Source of the DNA: Aequorivita sp.
GTDB lineage: Bacteria; Bacteroidota; Bacteroidia; Flavobacteriales; Flavobacteriaceae
Assembly (NCBI GenBank): GCA_024637015.1
Contig: JAGXGE010000026.1
Coordinates: 124,001-188,000 of the forward strand
Direction of reading: 5' to 3'
Length of the DNA: 64,000 nt
Below, piece by piece: positions 1 to 10,032 of the stretch. The stretch's first letter is position 1. Each line of letters opens with the position of its first letter. Position numbers and translations under genes: made by a program. The notes under the pieces were generated by a model. It was not told where the DNA came from. It saw only the letters and a list, made by a program, of their open reading frames with translations, and ran no database searches.

Positions 1-1376
1 AATTGAAACTTATTGCTACTTGCAGGTAATGCTAATTGATCAGAAGCAGTTCCTGTGCCATCGGCCAAATCACCAAAACTTTCACGTTCTACAGGTTGTC
101 CCCATCTCTTTAAATCGAAGAAACGCTGAGATTCAAATGCGAATTCCAATCTTCTTTCTAAACGTATTGCATCACGCAAAGCTGTTCCGGTTTCACCACT
201 TGGAGGAGAAGTATATCTTTTGCTCCTTACGGCATCAAGAGCAGTTCTTGCTGGACCTTCTTGACCTAAGTTATAATGCGCTTCTGCCATGTTCAAATAC
301 GCTTCAGCAGATCTGAAAATTTTCATGTCTACTTGACCGTTTGATTGTCCTGGTCTACCAAAAAGCTTCTTTATTGCATTAAACTGCAGATTGTCAGAAT
401 TGTTTGCAGCTTGAAATGTGTATGCTTCTTTTCTAATATCATCGTTAGAATATAATTGGAATAATTCATACGAAACAACATATTCTGGAATAAGGTTAGT
501 AAGACCACCTTGGCTCCAAGCAACACCAATATTTAATCCTAAAATTGGTAATTGATTTGGGATATAGAAGGCTACACCATCGCGGCTTGTATCTTCCCAT
601 ACATCTACAACGTTTGCACGTGAAGCTACAGGAATAGATATGCCATTAGCTGTATTTATAGCATTTTGCCATTGTCCCATATATAAATATACACGAGATA
701 ATAATATTCTCACAGCGTCTTTACCCATTCTACCTTCATCGTTAGAGTCATTGATATCCGCCAAAGCATCTGTCAAATCCAGCACAATTTTATCATACAC
801 AGCCCCAACAGTTTCTCTTGCGGGTTCAATAAGTGGGTCTGGTTCAGTTACGTAGGCAATACCTAAACTTCCATTAGCATCACCAGACTGGGTCGGTATC
901 TTACCAAAAAACGTTACTAAATCAAAATTCGCCAATGCTCGTAGTGCTTTTGCCTCAGCCACAATGTTTGCTTTATTTTCACCTTCGTAGGTTTCACTTT
1001 TAGATAAAAGTATGTTAGCGCGATATATTAATTGATACGCGCGTTGATACAAACCTCCCATTGGTTCATCAGATGCTCCATATTGCCAGTTATGCAATGT
1101 CCTTCTACTACCACGTCCTCGTTGTGCAAAAGTTACATTGTCTGATAATACATCAGGTGCATCAAGCATTCCTCCACCATCGCTTCCGCCATAAAAGGGT
1201 CCGAAAGTTAAAGTTCTATATACCCCACGAATGGCATTCTCATAATCAGTAGCCGTTACGTAAGCATTTTCAGTACCAAATTCATCAAAGGGTACTTGAT
1301 CCAGTTCTTTATCACAGGAAGTAAAACCTCCTATGATTAGTGCTAAAACTGTTATTTTATAAAATATATTTTTCAT
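1..1376 (-). CDS. SusD/RagB-family outer-membrane lipoprotein (partial, runs off left edge)
   Basis: This is the surface glycan- or nutrient-binding lipoprotein that caps a SusC-type TonB-dependent channel. The reading frame is open from an ATG at 1374-1376 to the window edge. Its first residues form a lipoprotein signal peptide ending in GGFTSC (predicted acylated Cys21), followed by the SusD-like stretch DKELDQVPFDEFGTENAY. The left end reads LKRWGQPVERESFGDL, typical of the C-terminal half of SusD proteins. About 458 codons are visible, so most of the protein is present and only the 3' end is missing. It follows susC by 19 bases on the same strand, so the two are surely one operon. The substrate cannot be told from the sequence. 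Confidence 0.93.
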   Translation of the reverse strand, partial: MKNIFYKITVLALIIGGFTSCDKELDQVPFDEFGTENAYVTATDYENAIRGVYRTLTFGPFYGGSDGGGMLDAPDVLSDNVTFAQRGRGSRRTLHNWQYGASDEPMGGLYQRAYQLIYRANILLSKSETYEGENKANIVAEAKALRALANFDLVTFFGKIPTQSGDANGSLGIAYVTEPDPLIEPARETVGAVYDKIVLDLTDALADINDSNDEGRMGKDAVRILLSRVYLYMGQWQNAINTANGISIPVASRANVVDVWEDTSRDGVAFYIPNQLPILGLNIGVAWSQGGLTNLIPEYVVSYELFQLYSNDDIRKEAYTFQAANNSDNLQFNAIKKLFGRPGQSNGQVDMKIFRSAEAYLNMAEAHYNLGQEGPARTALDAVRSKRYTSPPSGETGTALRDAIRLERRLEFAFESQRFFDLKRWGQPVERESFGDLADGTGTASDQLALPASSNKFQ

Positions 1377-1395
1377 TTTACTTTTTTTTTTAGAA

Positions 1396-4300
1396 TTAGA
1401 AACTAACATCCAAACCTACTTGGAATGATTTAGTGTTTGGATAGCTATATAAAGTAGCTTCACCGGGAGCCACCGACTGTGCAAAAGAAATAGTTTCGCC
1501 AGATGAAAGACCTACTTCTGGATCACCCCAAAACTTAGTGAAGGTCAAAAGGTTTTGTCCTTGAGCATAAATTCTTAAAGAGCTTATTGGAGTTTTTTCC
1601 AAATACTTGTTTGGGAAACTATAAGATAATGTTACGTTACGCATACGAATATAGTCACCTTTTTCAAGCCATCTGTCAGAGTTTCCTGTAGCAGTTGCAT
1701 CCTCAGTGGCATATATTGGACTTGGCAATACACCAGTATCTCCAGGTTGTTGCCAATAATTGAATGCACCTACCGATTGATTGTCAGATATTGCCAATCC
1801 ATCAGACTCACGATCACTTCTCACATAGTTATTGATCCAGTTTCCAGCTTTGAAAACAAAATCTGTACGAAGACCGAAACCTTTATAGGTTATGTTTGAG
1901 AAAAATCCACCTTCTTTATCAGCAATAGTTGATTTACCTTGGAATACACGGTTGTCGTTTTCATCTGTAGGTAAGTCTGAAGCAAAATATGTGTTGCCAT
2001 CAGCACCATAGAATAAAGATCTTCCTGTACCAGGATCCACTCCAGCATAACGAATAAGGAAATGCTCGTTAATTTGACGTCCTTCGCTGTAACGAATATT
2101 AAATGTTTGATCCGTAGGAGAAATATCTTCCCCATCAGGCAATGAAACAATTTCAGTATCTAGGAAAATAATATTGCCACCCAATGTCCAAGTGAAATCT
2201 GGTGAGCGGAATATATCTGCCTTTAAGGAAATTTCAAGGCCTTTGTTTTGAATTTCACCTAGGTTACCAGCAATACCATTAATACCAATTGGTGAAATTA
2301 TACCAGCTTCATAAGCTGTTGGTATGTTGAAGAGTAAGTCTTTTGTATTTCTGATGAAATAATCAGAAACCAAGCTAACACGTTTGTTGAACATGTTAAG
2401 CTCCAAACCAACGTTATAAGTTTCAGTTGTTTCCCATTGTATTAAAGGGTTTGCTACACGGGCAGGAATAGTTGCAGAACCACCTGGGTAAGAATCAAAA
2501 CCAACAGTACCTTGAGATGCATAAGTTGGAATACCATTCCTATTACCAACAGTACCGTATGCAGCTCTAATTTTTAAGTCATTGATAGCATCAACAGAAA
2601 AGAAATCTTCTTTTGCAACGTTCCAACCAAGACTTCCGCTATAGAATGTTCCATACTGTACATCTTTACCGAAATTTGATGAACCGTCACGTCGAACAGA
2701 TCCTGAAAGAAGGTATTTTTCTTTATAGTCATAATCTGCAAAAACACCATATGATACAAGAGTTAATCTACTTCTATTTGTAAATCCATTAGTAAGCATT
2801 GAAGCGTTAGTCTGCGTGGTTAATAATGCAGATGGAAAACCAATACTTCTTACAAAGGCACGGTTAAATTCGTTCATGTTGTACTCATAAAGACCCAACA
2901 CATTTAAATTGTGGTTGTTCTTGTTAAGATTATAAACCAATCGGTTACTTACTGTAAAGTCCAATCTGTGTTGTTGATCGTCAAATTTATTTCCTGGATT
3001 GTTAGGGTCTCCAATAAGATTATCGAGAATACCTCCTGGTTTGGAATAGCTCTCTCTTCTTGTAGCACCCCAGTTAACAGCGACGTTAAAACCATAACTC
3101 CAGTTTTTGCTGAACGTAACTACAGCATCAATATTACCAAGTGTTTGGTTGTCAATATCTTCTGAAGGTTCTGATAATAAAGCTCCACGTATTGGAAAAC
3201 CAGTATGTGTTGGATTATAGATAGGATTTCCGTTATCATCAACTTGAACAGTTCCATCTTCATTAAGTAGGAATTCTGTTTCATACCCATTATAGTCAAG
3301 AAGACCACGGAAAGGGTTTTGAGTGTTGTTTCTATCTCTAGGCTCATCACTCATAGATCTTGAATAACCCACATTAACACCAACAGAAAGCCATTCTTTA
3401 GCATCAAAATTTACATTTAGACGTGTTCCTAATCTTTCAAAACCATCAATGTTATCAATAATACCCGTATTTCTGTCGTTAGACACAGAAAAGTAATAAT
3501 CTACTTTTTCAGCACCACCAGAGATAGCTACACTGTTGTTTTGAATAACACCATTTTTTAAAATAAGCTCACTCCAGTCTACCTCTCTGTCTAAAAGTTG
3601 TTGACGTTCTGGAGAACCAGGCGCCGTGGTAACCCCAGGTAAGCCTACAGCACCAGTTACACCCAATGCATAAAGCTCAGCCTCATATTGCATTTTTTGA
3701 GTCGCATTCATCATAGTGTAGTTTGGATCTATCCTTGAGGTAGTACCATATCTAGAACTAAAACGAATTACAGCATCTTTATTTCTGTTACCATTTTTTG
3801 TTGTAATAACAACAACACCGTTAGCACCACGAGATCCATAACGAGCTGTGGTAGCAGCATCTTTTAAAATGGTAATGTTTTCAATGTCTTCATTTGGAAT
3901 GTTTGCAAGATCCTGCTCTCTAATTGGAGCGCCATCCACAATATATAGTGGTGAGGATGCTCCTGCAGTTAAAGATCCTGTTCCACGAATACGAACAAAA
4001 GCTCCTTGACCTGGCTTACCGTTGGCCGCAGTTACCTGCACACCAGCCGCCTTACCTTGCAGCATATTGTCTATACTGGTGGTTGGTGCCATTTGGGAAA
4101 GCTCTGCAGCAGAAATTGAAACAACTGCCGAAGTCTGTACCGTTTGATTTCTTGTAGAATACCCAGTAACAACAACTTCTTCCAGAGCAGCAGCATCTGG
4201 TTGTAAAGAAACGTCAATCTTATTCTGAGATCCTACTTTTACTTCCTTGGCGCTGAAACCTACATAACTAAAAGCAATTGTTTGTCCCACATTTGCAGAG

Positions 4301-4488
4301 ACGGTATAATTTCCGTCAAAATCTGTCTGTGTTCCAGAACTTGTGCCTTTAATAATAACGTTTGCACCAGGCAATGGCAGACCTGTATCGTCCGTCACCG
4401 TACCTGTAATAGTTTTTTGCTGCGCGAAGGTAAGCTGCACAACTAACGCTAATATTAGCGTTAAAATTCCACTAAACTTTGTTCTCAT
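1396..4488 (-). CDS. SusC/RagA-family TonB-linked outer-membrane channel
   Basis: A 1030-residue TonB-dependent transporter that would import substrate handed over by the adjacent SusD lipoprotein, using energy from TonB/ExbBD. The signal peptide covers about residues 1-22 and ends LTFAQ. It is followed by a carboxypeptidase-regulatory-like domain (about 25-95, starting TITGTVTDDTGLPLPGAN), the TonB-box-like EEVVVTGYS near residue 105, a plug domain (about 115-230, with IRGTGSL and YGSRGANGVVVITTKNG), and a long beta-barrel ending in an aromatic residue (QVGLDVSF), as outer-membrane barrels do. Length fits the family. It is first in the susC-susD operon, and no sigma/anti-sigma pair or hybrid sensor is visible next to it, so its control is unknown. 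Confidence 0.95.
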   Translation of the reverse strand: MRTKFSGILTLILALVVQLTFAQQKTITGTVTDDTGLPLPGANVIIKGTSSGTQTDFDGNYTVSANVGQTIAFSYVGFSAKEVKVGSQNKIDVSLQPDAAALEEVVVTGYSTRNQTVQTSAVVSISAAELSQMAPTTSIDNMLQGKAAGVQVTAANGKPGQGAFVRIRGTGSLTAGASSPLYIVDGAPIREQDLANIPNEDIENITILKDAATTARYGSRGANGVVVITTKNGNRNKDAVIRFSSRYGTTSRIDPNYTMMNATQKMQYEAELYALGVTGAVGLPGVTTAPGSPERQQLLDREVDWSELILKNGVIQNNSVAISGGAEKVDYYFSVSNDRNTGIIDNIDGFERLGTRLNVNFDAKEWLSVGVNVGYSRSMSDEPRDRNNTQNPFRGLLDYNGYETEFLLNEDGTVQVDDNGNPIYNPTHTGFPIRGALLSEPSEDIDNQTLGNIDAVVTFSKNWSYGFNVAVNWGATRRESYSKPGGILDNLIGDPNNPGNKFDDQQHRLDFTVSNRLVYNLNKNNHNLNVLGLYEYNMNEFNRAFVRSIGFPSALLTTQTNASMLTNGFTNRSRLTLVSYGVFADYDYKEKYLLSGSVRRDGSSNFGKDVQYGTFYSGSLGWNVAKEDFFSVDAINDLKIRAAYGTVGNRNGIPTYASQGTVGFDSYPGGSATIPARVANPLIQWETTETYNVGLELNMFNKRVSLVSDYFIRNTKDLLFNIPTAYEAGIISPIGINGIAGNLGEIQNKGLEISLKADIFRSPDFTWTLGGNIIFLDTEIVSLPDGEDISPTDQTFNIRYSEGRQINEHFLIRYAGVDPGTGRSLFYGADGNTYFASDLPTDENDNRVFQGKSTIADKEGGFFSNITYKGFGLRTDFVFKAGNWINNYVRSDRESDGLAISDNQSVGAFNYWQQPGDTGVLPSPIYATEDATATGNSDRWLEKGDYIRMRNVTLSYSFPNKYLEKTPISSLRIYAQGQNLLTFTKFWGDPEVGLSSGETISFAQSVAPGEATLYSYPNTKSFQVGLDVSF

Positions 4489-4608
4489 TTTTATAAATTA
4501 TTTGAATTAGCCAACGGCAAAAATCATAATAAAAAGTTAATTACACAAGTATTTAATCCCAAAATTTAAGTTTTATTTAGCGATGAGGAGTGTTTTGAGA
4601 GATATGTG

Positions 4609-6306
4609 TTAAAATTTTGATGAAACACTGATGTGTATCTTAGTGTTTGAAAAGCTGAAGGGCTGATTTTCAGAATTACCATTCGCAACATTAAAACGTA
4701 ATAATCCTGCCTTTGTTTTTAGTCCAAGGCCCAGTCCAAAGCTATATAGCTTTTGTTTCAATGAAATAGTCTGGTTTTCGAAATATCCTACATCTATTAT
4801 GCTGTGAAGGTAAACCCCATCATTAAATTGGTATCTGTATTCGGTGTTTATTACAGAAAATAGTGATGCGTCTATACTATTCTCGTTAAAGCCGCGTATA
4901 CTGTTTATACCGCCAAATCGGAATAATTCATTTACAAGATAGGTGTCGCTGAAAAGAACACTGGTTGTATTCTGTACGAATATGGAATTTTTATAATTGA
5001 GGTTAAAAATGTTATTAAGGGTGGTTTCAAAAAATAATTGGTTTTCGGTATTGCTTTCTTTTTCACGGGAACCAATGCCTGTGTCAAATAATATTTCTGT
5101 TTTTATTGGAAAAAGCATTCTGTTTTGTAATTTTATATAGGTAGCACCCAAAATGAAAAATTTCGATTTAAAATCTTCAATGGGTGTCCCTGCAATTACT
5201 TTGTCAAGTAAATTGCTGGAATCATATCCTTTATAGCCAATATATGTTGTTGACTTTGGATTTATCTGGTATGTCGCCCGAAGTTCTTGCGCTGTAGTTA
5301 TAAAAGTACTGTCGCGCTTAAAAATTTTTAATTCGCCACTCAATCCAAATGGGGTCTTAAATAAATAGGGTAAAGTTGTTTTGGCTCTAAAGTTTACCTG
5401 TTCCTGTCCATCTGCTTTATAGTTAATTAAAAGTTGCTCTCCATAATTTAGGTTGTTGTTTAATTCTAAATTGAGATAACCATTTAATTCGAGCTTTTGG
5501 GTTTCCTCATTAGTTGCAAAACCCAATATTCCATCAAAAAGATTGTTGTTTTGTTTTTCCAAATAAAAATAAACTGTGGTGGAGTCTTTTCTGAAAAGCG
5601 CCTCAGGAGGTTTAATTGCATTTGCAAACCCCAAACTGTTGAGATTTTCGTTTTGTCCCACCAATTTTTTTTGATTGAAAACCTTTCCTTTTTTAATACC
5701 TGCATAATATTTTAAAAATGATCTGGGAAACTTTTCATATCCTTTTATAGCTATAGAGTCTATGGTTCGTATATTTCCGTTCTCAACAAATAGTATTGCG
5801 CTCAAGTTGTTTGCTTCGCCTTTTTCAAGTTCCTTAAGTTTTAACTTGGCGAAGGCATTTCCTTTTTGATTTCGAAGCGTGGTGAGCTTTCTTAGTGAAG
5901 TTGGAATTGTTTCAAAAGGGAGGATAAAATATTCGTCGGTAATTTCAGAAGAAACCCTTTGCAGTTCCTTTTTGCTAAAATCTCCTTCGGAATAAAAAAC
6001 CTTTATTTCGCTATATTTTTTTCCGAGGTAAAAGTCTACAACATAACTGCTGTCATTTTCTTTTTGAAGCTGAAGCAGCTCACTTTCAATAAAACCCATA
6101 CGCTGCAGTTTTAAATGTAATGTATCTGTCTCCTTTTTAAGGGTTGCAAAATCTTTAAAAGATTTTTCCATTAGTAAAGAATCTTTTATTCCTTGGGAGA
6201 TAGGTTTTTCAGCCTTTATGGAAAGCGCTATTTCCTGCGCATGTAATCCGAAGAAAACACAGGTATATATATTAAGGTATAGAAAAATGTATAGGATTTT
6301 TTTCAA
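4609..6306 (-). CDS. Omp85/BamA-TamA-like outer-membrane protein
   Basis: A 565-residue predicted outer-membrane protein of the Omp85 superfamily. A signal peptide (about 1-23, ending LHAQ) leads into a periplasmic part with POTRA-like segments, for example IRTIDSIAIKGYEKFPRSFL around residues 175-195. A C-terminal barrel follows and carries FGGINSIRGFNE around residues 460-473, matching the conserved RGF motif that contacts the barrel interior in Omp85 proteins. The barrel ends in KIHISVSSKF. It is shorter than BamA (usually about 800 residues or more), so it is probably an accessory Omp85 or TamA-type protein. It is divergent from rpsL, with the ribosomal promoter in the shared spacer. Its exact role is not known. 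Confidence 0.8.
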   Translation of the reverse strand: MKKILYIFLYLNIYTCVFFGLHAQEIALSIKAEKPISQGIKDSLLMEKSFKDFATLKKETDTLHLKLQRMGFIESELLQLQKENDSSYVVDFYLGKKYSEIKVFYSEGDFSKKELQRVSSEITDEYFILPFETIPTSLRKLTTLRNQKGNAFAKLKLKELEKGEANNLSAILFVENGNIRTIDSIAIKGYEKFPRSFLKYYAGIKKGKVFNQKKLVGQNENLNSLGFANAIKPPEALFRKDSTTVYFYLEKQNNNLFDGILGFATNEETQKLELNGYLNLELNNNLNYGEQLLINYKADGQEQVNFRAKTTLPYLFKTPFGLSGELKIFKRDSTFITTAQELRATYQINPKSTTYIGYKGYDSSNLLDKVIAGTPIEDFKSKFFILGATYIKLQNRMLFPIKTEILFDTGIGSREKESNTENQLFFETTLNNIFNLNYKNSIFVQNTTSVLFSDTYLVNELFRFGGINSIRGFNENSIDASLFSVINTEYRYQFNDGVYLHSIIDVGYFENQTISLKQKLYSFGLGLGLKTKAGLLRFNVANGNSENQPFSFSNTKIHISVSSKF

Positions 6307-6407
6307 AAAGAGCGAAAATTAGCTGTGTAAAACTAACGCTTCAAGTTGCCATTTCATATTCAAAATAAAAAAATAATGAAAGTATGCTGAAAATTACTTC
6401 AGTAAGG

Positions 6408-6438
6408 TTTGATTAGTGGAAAAATATTTCTACATTTG
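6408..6438 (+). promoter_or_regulatory. Promoter of the ribosomal supercluster (rpsL)
   Basis: TTTG at 6408-6411 and TACATTTG at 6431-6438 are 19 bases apart. They match the Bacteroidota sigma-A elements (-33 TTTG and -7 TAnnTTTG) exactly. Transcription would start near 6443-6446, about 50 bases ahead of the rpsL start codon. Confidence 0.78.
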
Positions 6439-6441
6439 CAT

Positions 6442-6457
6442 CCCCTAAAAATAGGGG
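6442..6457 (+). promoter_or_regulatory. Hairpin at the predicted 5' end of the rpsL transcript
   Basis: CCCCTA (6442-6447), loop AAAA, TAGGGG (6452-6457) form a perfect 6-bp stem at or just after the predicted transcription start. A stem at the very 5' end could protect the mRNA or take part in control. No terminator-like T run directly follows. Confidence 0.5.
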
Positions 6458-6493
6458 TGTTTTATTTTTAAACAGTAATAATACATATTTTAT

Positions 6494-6868
6494 ATGCCAA
6501 CAATTTCACAATTAGTACGTAAAGGAAGGACCAAAATAACCAAGAAGAGTAAATCGGTTGCTTTGGATTCGTGCCCACAACGTCGTGGTGTTTGTACGCG
6601 TGTATATACTACTACACCTAAGAAACCAAACTCTGCTATGCGAAAAGTAGCAAGGGTTAGGCTTACAAACGGTAAAGAAGTAAACGCATACATCCCAGGC
6701 GAAGGTCACAATCTCCAAGAGCACTCGATAGTATTGGTTAGAGGTGGAAGGGTAAAGGATTTACCAGGAGTTAGGTATCACATTGTTCGTGGAGCTTTAG
6801 ACACCGCAGGTGTTGCAGGCCGTACACAACGTAGATCTAAGTATGGTGCAAAACGCCCAAAGAAGTAA
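6494..6868 (+). CDS. rpsL: 30S ribosomal protein S12
   Basis: S12 sits at the decoding centre of the 30S subunit and tunes translational accuracy. The 124-residue protein has the normal family length and carries the near-invariant [10 protein letters not shown] (residues 42-51) and [13 protein letters not shown] (84-96). Lys43 and Lys88, the two positions where streptomycin-resistance changes usually arise, are both the wild-type lysine, so the ribosome is predicted streptomycin-sensitive as far as S12 goes. It is the first gene of the supercluster, with its promoter about 55 bases upstream and rpsG 74 bases downstream. Confidence 0.99.
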   Translation: MPTISQLVRKGRTKITKKSKSVALDSCPQRRGVCTRVYTTTPKKPNSAMRKVARVRLTNGKEVNAYIPGEGHNLQEHSIVLVRGGRVKDLPGVRYHIVRGALDTAGVAGRTQRRSKYGAKRPKK

Positions 6869-6942
6869 AAATGAAAACGGGTTAATAGTTATTGGTTGAT
6901 CAAACGATTAACAATTAGCATTTAGCCATTAACAAACAACAA

Positions 6943-7419
6943 ATGAGAAAAAGACAGGCCAAAAAAAGACCCCTTTTACCAGATCCAAGGTTTAACGACC
7001 AGTTGGTTACACGTTTTGTAAACAACATGATGTGGGATGGAAAAAAGAGTGTGGCTTTCAAAGTTTTCTATGATGCGATTGACATTGTAGATGAAAAGAA
7101 ACAAGACGAAGAAAAAACTGCGTTGGAGCTTTGGAAAGATGCACTTTCCAATATTATGCCTCACGTAGAGGTACGTAGTCGTAGAGTTGGCGGGGCAACC
7201 TTCCAGATTCCTATGCAAATACGTCCAGACCGTAAAATTGCAACTGCAATGAAATGGTTGATTAATTATTCTAGAAAAAGAAACGAGAAATCCATGGCCG
7301 CTAAACTTGCTGGTGAGATTCTTGCTGCTTCCAAAGAAGAAGGTGCTGCTGTTAAGAAGCGTATGGATACTCACAAAATGGCAGAAGCTAACAAAGCATT
7401 CTCACATTTCAGATTCTAA
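6943..7419 (+). CDS. rpsG: 30S ribosomal protein S7
   Basis: S7 nucleates assembly of the 30S head domain by binding the 3' domain of 16S rRNA and lies near the exit site. The protein has 158 residues, the usual length, and shows the family sequences [11 protein letters not shown] near the N terminus and [14 protein letters not shown] in the middle. The 74-base spacer from rpsL is AT-rich with GTTAAT/ATTAAC inverted repeats. fusA begins only 3 bases after the stop codon, so S7 and EF-G are translationally linked. Confidence 0.99.
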   Translation: MRKRQAKKRPLLPDPRFNDQLVTRFVNNMMWDGKKSVAFKVFYDAIDIVDEKKQDEEKTALELWKDALSNIMPHVEVRSRRVGGATFQIPMQIRPDRKIATAMKWLINYSRKRNEKSMAAKLAGEILAASKEEGAAVKKRMDTHKMAEANKAFSHFRF

Positions 7420-7422
7420 AAA

Positions 7423-9555
7423 ATGGCACAAAGAGATTTAAAATATACAAGAAATATCGGGATTGCAGCGCATATTGATGCCGGTAAGACCACAACTACA
7501 GAGCGTATCCTTTTTTATACAGGGGTAAGCCATAAAATTGGTGAAGTTCACGATGGAGCTGCAACCATGGACTGGATGGAGCAAGAGCAGGAGCGTGGTA
7601 TTACCATTACTTCCGCTGCTACCACTTGTACTTGGAAGTTCCCTATGGAGAACGCTTTGCCGCTTCCTGAAACTAAAGATTATCACTTTAACATTATTGA
7701 CACTCCCGGCCACGTTGATTTTACCGTAGAGGTAAATCGGTCGCTGCGTGTTCTTGATGGTTTGGTTTTTCTTTTCAGTGCAGTAGATGGTGTTGAACCA
7801 CAATCTGAAACAAACTGGAGGCTTGCAGATAATTATAAAGTACCTCGTATTGGTTTCGTTAACAAAATGGACCGTCAAGGTGCAAACTTTATGGAGGTTT
7901 GTCAGCAAGTAAAAGATATGTTGGGTTCCAATGCGGTGCCTATCGTATTGAATATTGGTGAGGAAGATAGCTTTAAAGGAATTGTTGATCTTGTAAAGAA
8001 CCGTGCTGTAATTTGGCACGAAGATTCTTTCGGAGCAACTTTCGATGTTGTTGAAATTCCTGAAGACCTGAAAGCTGAAGCAAAATTATTACGTGGTAAA
8101 CTTATTGAAGAAGTTGCTGCTTATGACGAAAGTTTGCTTGAAAAATATATGGAAGATGAAGATTCAATTACTGAAGATGAAGTGCACGCTGCGCTTCGTG
8201 CTGCGGTAATGGATATGTCTATCATTCCAATGATTTGTGGGTCATCTTTTAAAAATAAAGGTGTTCAGTTTCTTTTAGATGCTGTTTGCCGTTATTTACC
8301 CGCTCCAACAGATAAAGAAGGTATTATCGGGATAAATCCTGATACAGAAAAAGAAGAGCTTCGCAAACCTCACGTAGATGCACCTTTTGCTGCATTGGCT
8401 TTTAAGATTGCTACAGATCCTTTCGTAGGGCGTTTGGCATTCTTCCGTGTGTATTCTGGTCGTTTGGATGCAGGTTCTTATATTTTGAACAACCGATCAG
8501 GTAAAAAAGAACGTATTTCTCGTATCTACCAAATGCATTCCAATAAACAAAACGCTATCGATTTCATTGAGGCAGGAGATATTGGAGCGGCAGTTGGATT
8601 TAAAGATATTAAGACTGGAGATACTATGACTGATGAAAAACATCCAATCGTTTTAGAAAGTATGGATTTCCCCGATCCAGTAATTGGTATCGCGGTGGAG
8701 CCTAAAACAAAAGTGGATGTTGATAAATTGGGTATGGCTTTGTCAAAGCTTGCCGAAGAAGATCCAACATTTCAAGTTCGAACAGATGAGGCTTCAGGAC
8801 AGACTATTATTTCTGGAATGGGTGAGCTTCACTTAGATATTATCGTAGACCGTTTACGCCGTGAATTCAAAGTAGAGGTAAACCAAGGTCAGCCTCAGGT
8901 TGAATATAAAGAAGCTATCACTAAAGTTGCTGATCACAGAGAGGTTTACAAAAAACAATCTGGTGGTCGTGGTAAATTTGCTGATATCGTATTTACACTT
9001 GAACCAGCTGAAGAAGGAAAAATTGGTTTGGAATTCGTGAATGCTGTAAAAGGTGGAAACGTACCAAAAGAATTTATCCCTTCTGTTGAAAAAGGCTTTA
9101 AACAAGCGATGGTAAATGGTCCGCTTGCCGGATTTGAAGTTGACAGTATGAAGGTTACTTTAAAAGACGGATCTTTCCACCCTGTGGATTCAGATGCATT
9201 GTCTTTTGAGCTAGCTGCCAAAATTGGTTTCAAAGAAGTTGCTAAAAAAGCAGGCGCTGTAATCCTTGAGCCTATTATGAAACTTGAGGTGCTTACACCT
9301 GAAGAAAATATGGGTGATATTGTTGGTGACCTTAACCGTCGTCGTGGAACAATCAATAATATGAGCGACAGAGCTGGGGCAAAAGTAATAAAGGGTGAAG
9401 TGCCACTCTCTGAAATGTTCGGTTATGTAACCACATTAAGAACATTATCATCAGGTCGTGCAACTTCAACAATGGAATTTTCACATTATGCTGAAACACC
9501 TTCTAATATTTCAGAAAGTGTAATAGCAGCAGCAAGAGGAACCGCTAACGTATAA
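7423..9555 (+). CDS. fusA: Elongation factor G
   Basis: EF-G is the GTPase that drives translocation of tRNAs and mRNA after peptide-bond formation and, with RRF, splits ribosomes. The 710-residue protein has the normal five-domain length. GTPase motifs are visible: P-loop AHIDAGKT (residues 16-23), switch II DTPGH (93-97) and NKMD (147-150). The domain IV sequence [10 protein letters not shown] is also present. It follows the usual str order rpsL-rpsG-fusA, but no tuf gene comes after it; the cluster goes straight to rpsJ 11 bases later, which is the usual arrangement in Bacteroidota. Confidence 0.99.
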   Translation: MAQRDLKYTRNIGIAAHIDAGKTTTTERILFYTGVSHKIGEVHDGAATMDWMEQEQERGITITSAATTCTWKFPMENALPLPETKDYHFNIIDTPGHVDFTVEVNRSLRVLDGLVFLFSAVDGVEPQSETNWRLADNYKVPRIGFVNKMDRQGANFMEVCQQVKDMLGSNAVPIVLNIGEEDSFKGIVDLVKNRAVIWHEDSFGATFDVVEIPEDLKAEAKLLRGKLIEEVAAYDESLLEKYMEDEDSITEDEVHAALRAAVMDMSIIPMICGSSFKNKGVQFLLDAVCRYLPAPTDKEGIIGINPDTEKEELRKPHVDAPFAALAFKIATDPFVGRLAFFRVYSGRLDAGSYILNNRSGKKERISRIYQMHSNKQNAIDFIEAGDIGAAVGFKDIKTGDTMTDEKHPIVLESMDFPDPVIGIAVEPKTKVDVDKLGMALSKLAEEDPTFQVRTDEASGQTIISGMGELHLDIIVDRLRREFKVEVNQGQPQVEYKEAITKVADHREVYKKQSGGRGKFADIVFTLEPAEEGKIGLEFVNAVKGGNVPKEFIPSVEKGFKQAMVNGPLAGFEVDSMKVTLKDGSFHPVDSDALSFELAAKIGFKEVAKKAGAVILEPIMKLEVLTPEENMGDIVGDLNRRRGTINNMSDRAGAKVIKGEVPLSEMFGYVTTLRTLSSGRATSTMEFSHYAETPSNISESVIAAARGTANV

Positions 9556-9566
9556 TAATATCAGCA

Positions 9567-9872
9567 ATGAGTCAAAAAATAAGAATAAAACTAAAATCTT
9601 ACGATCACAACTTAGTGGACAAATCTGCTGAAAAAATCGTAAAGACCGTAAAGAGTACTGGAGCTGTAGTTACAGGGCCAATTCCTTTGCCAACACACAA
9701 AAAAATCTTTACAGTTTTGCGTTCTCCACACGTGAACAAGAAAAGTAGAGAGCAATTCCAATTAAGTTCTTACAAAAGACTTTTGGATATCTACAGTTCT
9801 TCTTCAAAAACAATTGACGCTCTAATGAAATTGGAGTTGCCAAGTGGTGTAGAAGTGGAGATTAAGGTATAG
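9567..9872 (+). CDS. rpsJ: 30S ribosomal protein S10
   Basis: S10 (NusE) is a 30S head protein that also partners NusB in antitermination. The 101-residue sequence has the usual length and family stretches such as [20 protein letters not shown] and [16 protein letters not shown]. It starts 11 bases after fusA, linking the str and S10 groups. A 160-base spacer with three hairpins follows before rplC, so S10 may be produced at a different level from the genes downstream. Confidence 0.99.
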   Translation: MSQKIRIKLKSYDHNLVDKSAEKIVKTVKSTGAVVTGPIPLPTHKKIFTVLRSPHVNKKSREQFQLSSYKRLLDIYSSSSKTIDALMKLELPSGVEVEIKV

Positions 9873-9883
9873 TGCAAATCTAG

Positions 9884-9906
9884 ATTCAGAATTCGTAATT
9901 CTGAAT
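9884..9906. repeat. Perfect AT-rich palindrome between rpsJ and rplC
   Basis: ATTCAGAATT (9884-9893), loop CGT, AATTCTGAAT (9897-9906) form a perfect 10-bp stem with a 3-base loop. It resembles the EcoRI-site-containing AT-rich intergenic palindromes common in flavobacterial genomes. It lies at the start of the rpsJ-rplC spacer. Confidence 0.6.
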
Positions 9907-9914
9907 TAATAAAA

Positions 9915-9990
9915 TGTCCTCAACGATGGTTGGGGAAAAACGGAAACAAAATAATATTCAGGGTTGAATTTATTTTGACCCTGTTTTTTT
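9915..9990 (+). promoter_or_regulatory. Candidate cis-regulatory leader/attenuator ahead of rplC
   Basis: The spacer holds a 7-bp hairpin (CCTCAAC 9918-9924 with GTTGGGG 9929-9935, one G-U pair) and then a terminator-shaped element: CAGGGT (9959-9964), 13-base loop, ACCCTG (9978-9983), followed by seven T. A terminator-like stem inside a ribosomal operon suggests attenuation or autoregulation by a downstream r-protein such as L3 or L4. The function is inferred from shape only. Confidence 0.5.
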
Positions 9991-10032
9991 GAATAGAAAT
10001 TTAAATAAGTAATAATAACTAAATAATTAAAT

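Noticed and set aside
7438-8019. A 193-codon minus-strand frame opposite fusA.
   Set aside because: It lies entirely within the well-conserved EF-G G domain and has no recognisable features; it is a shadow frame.
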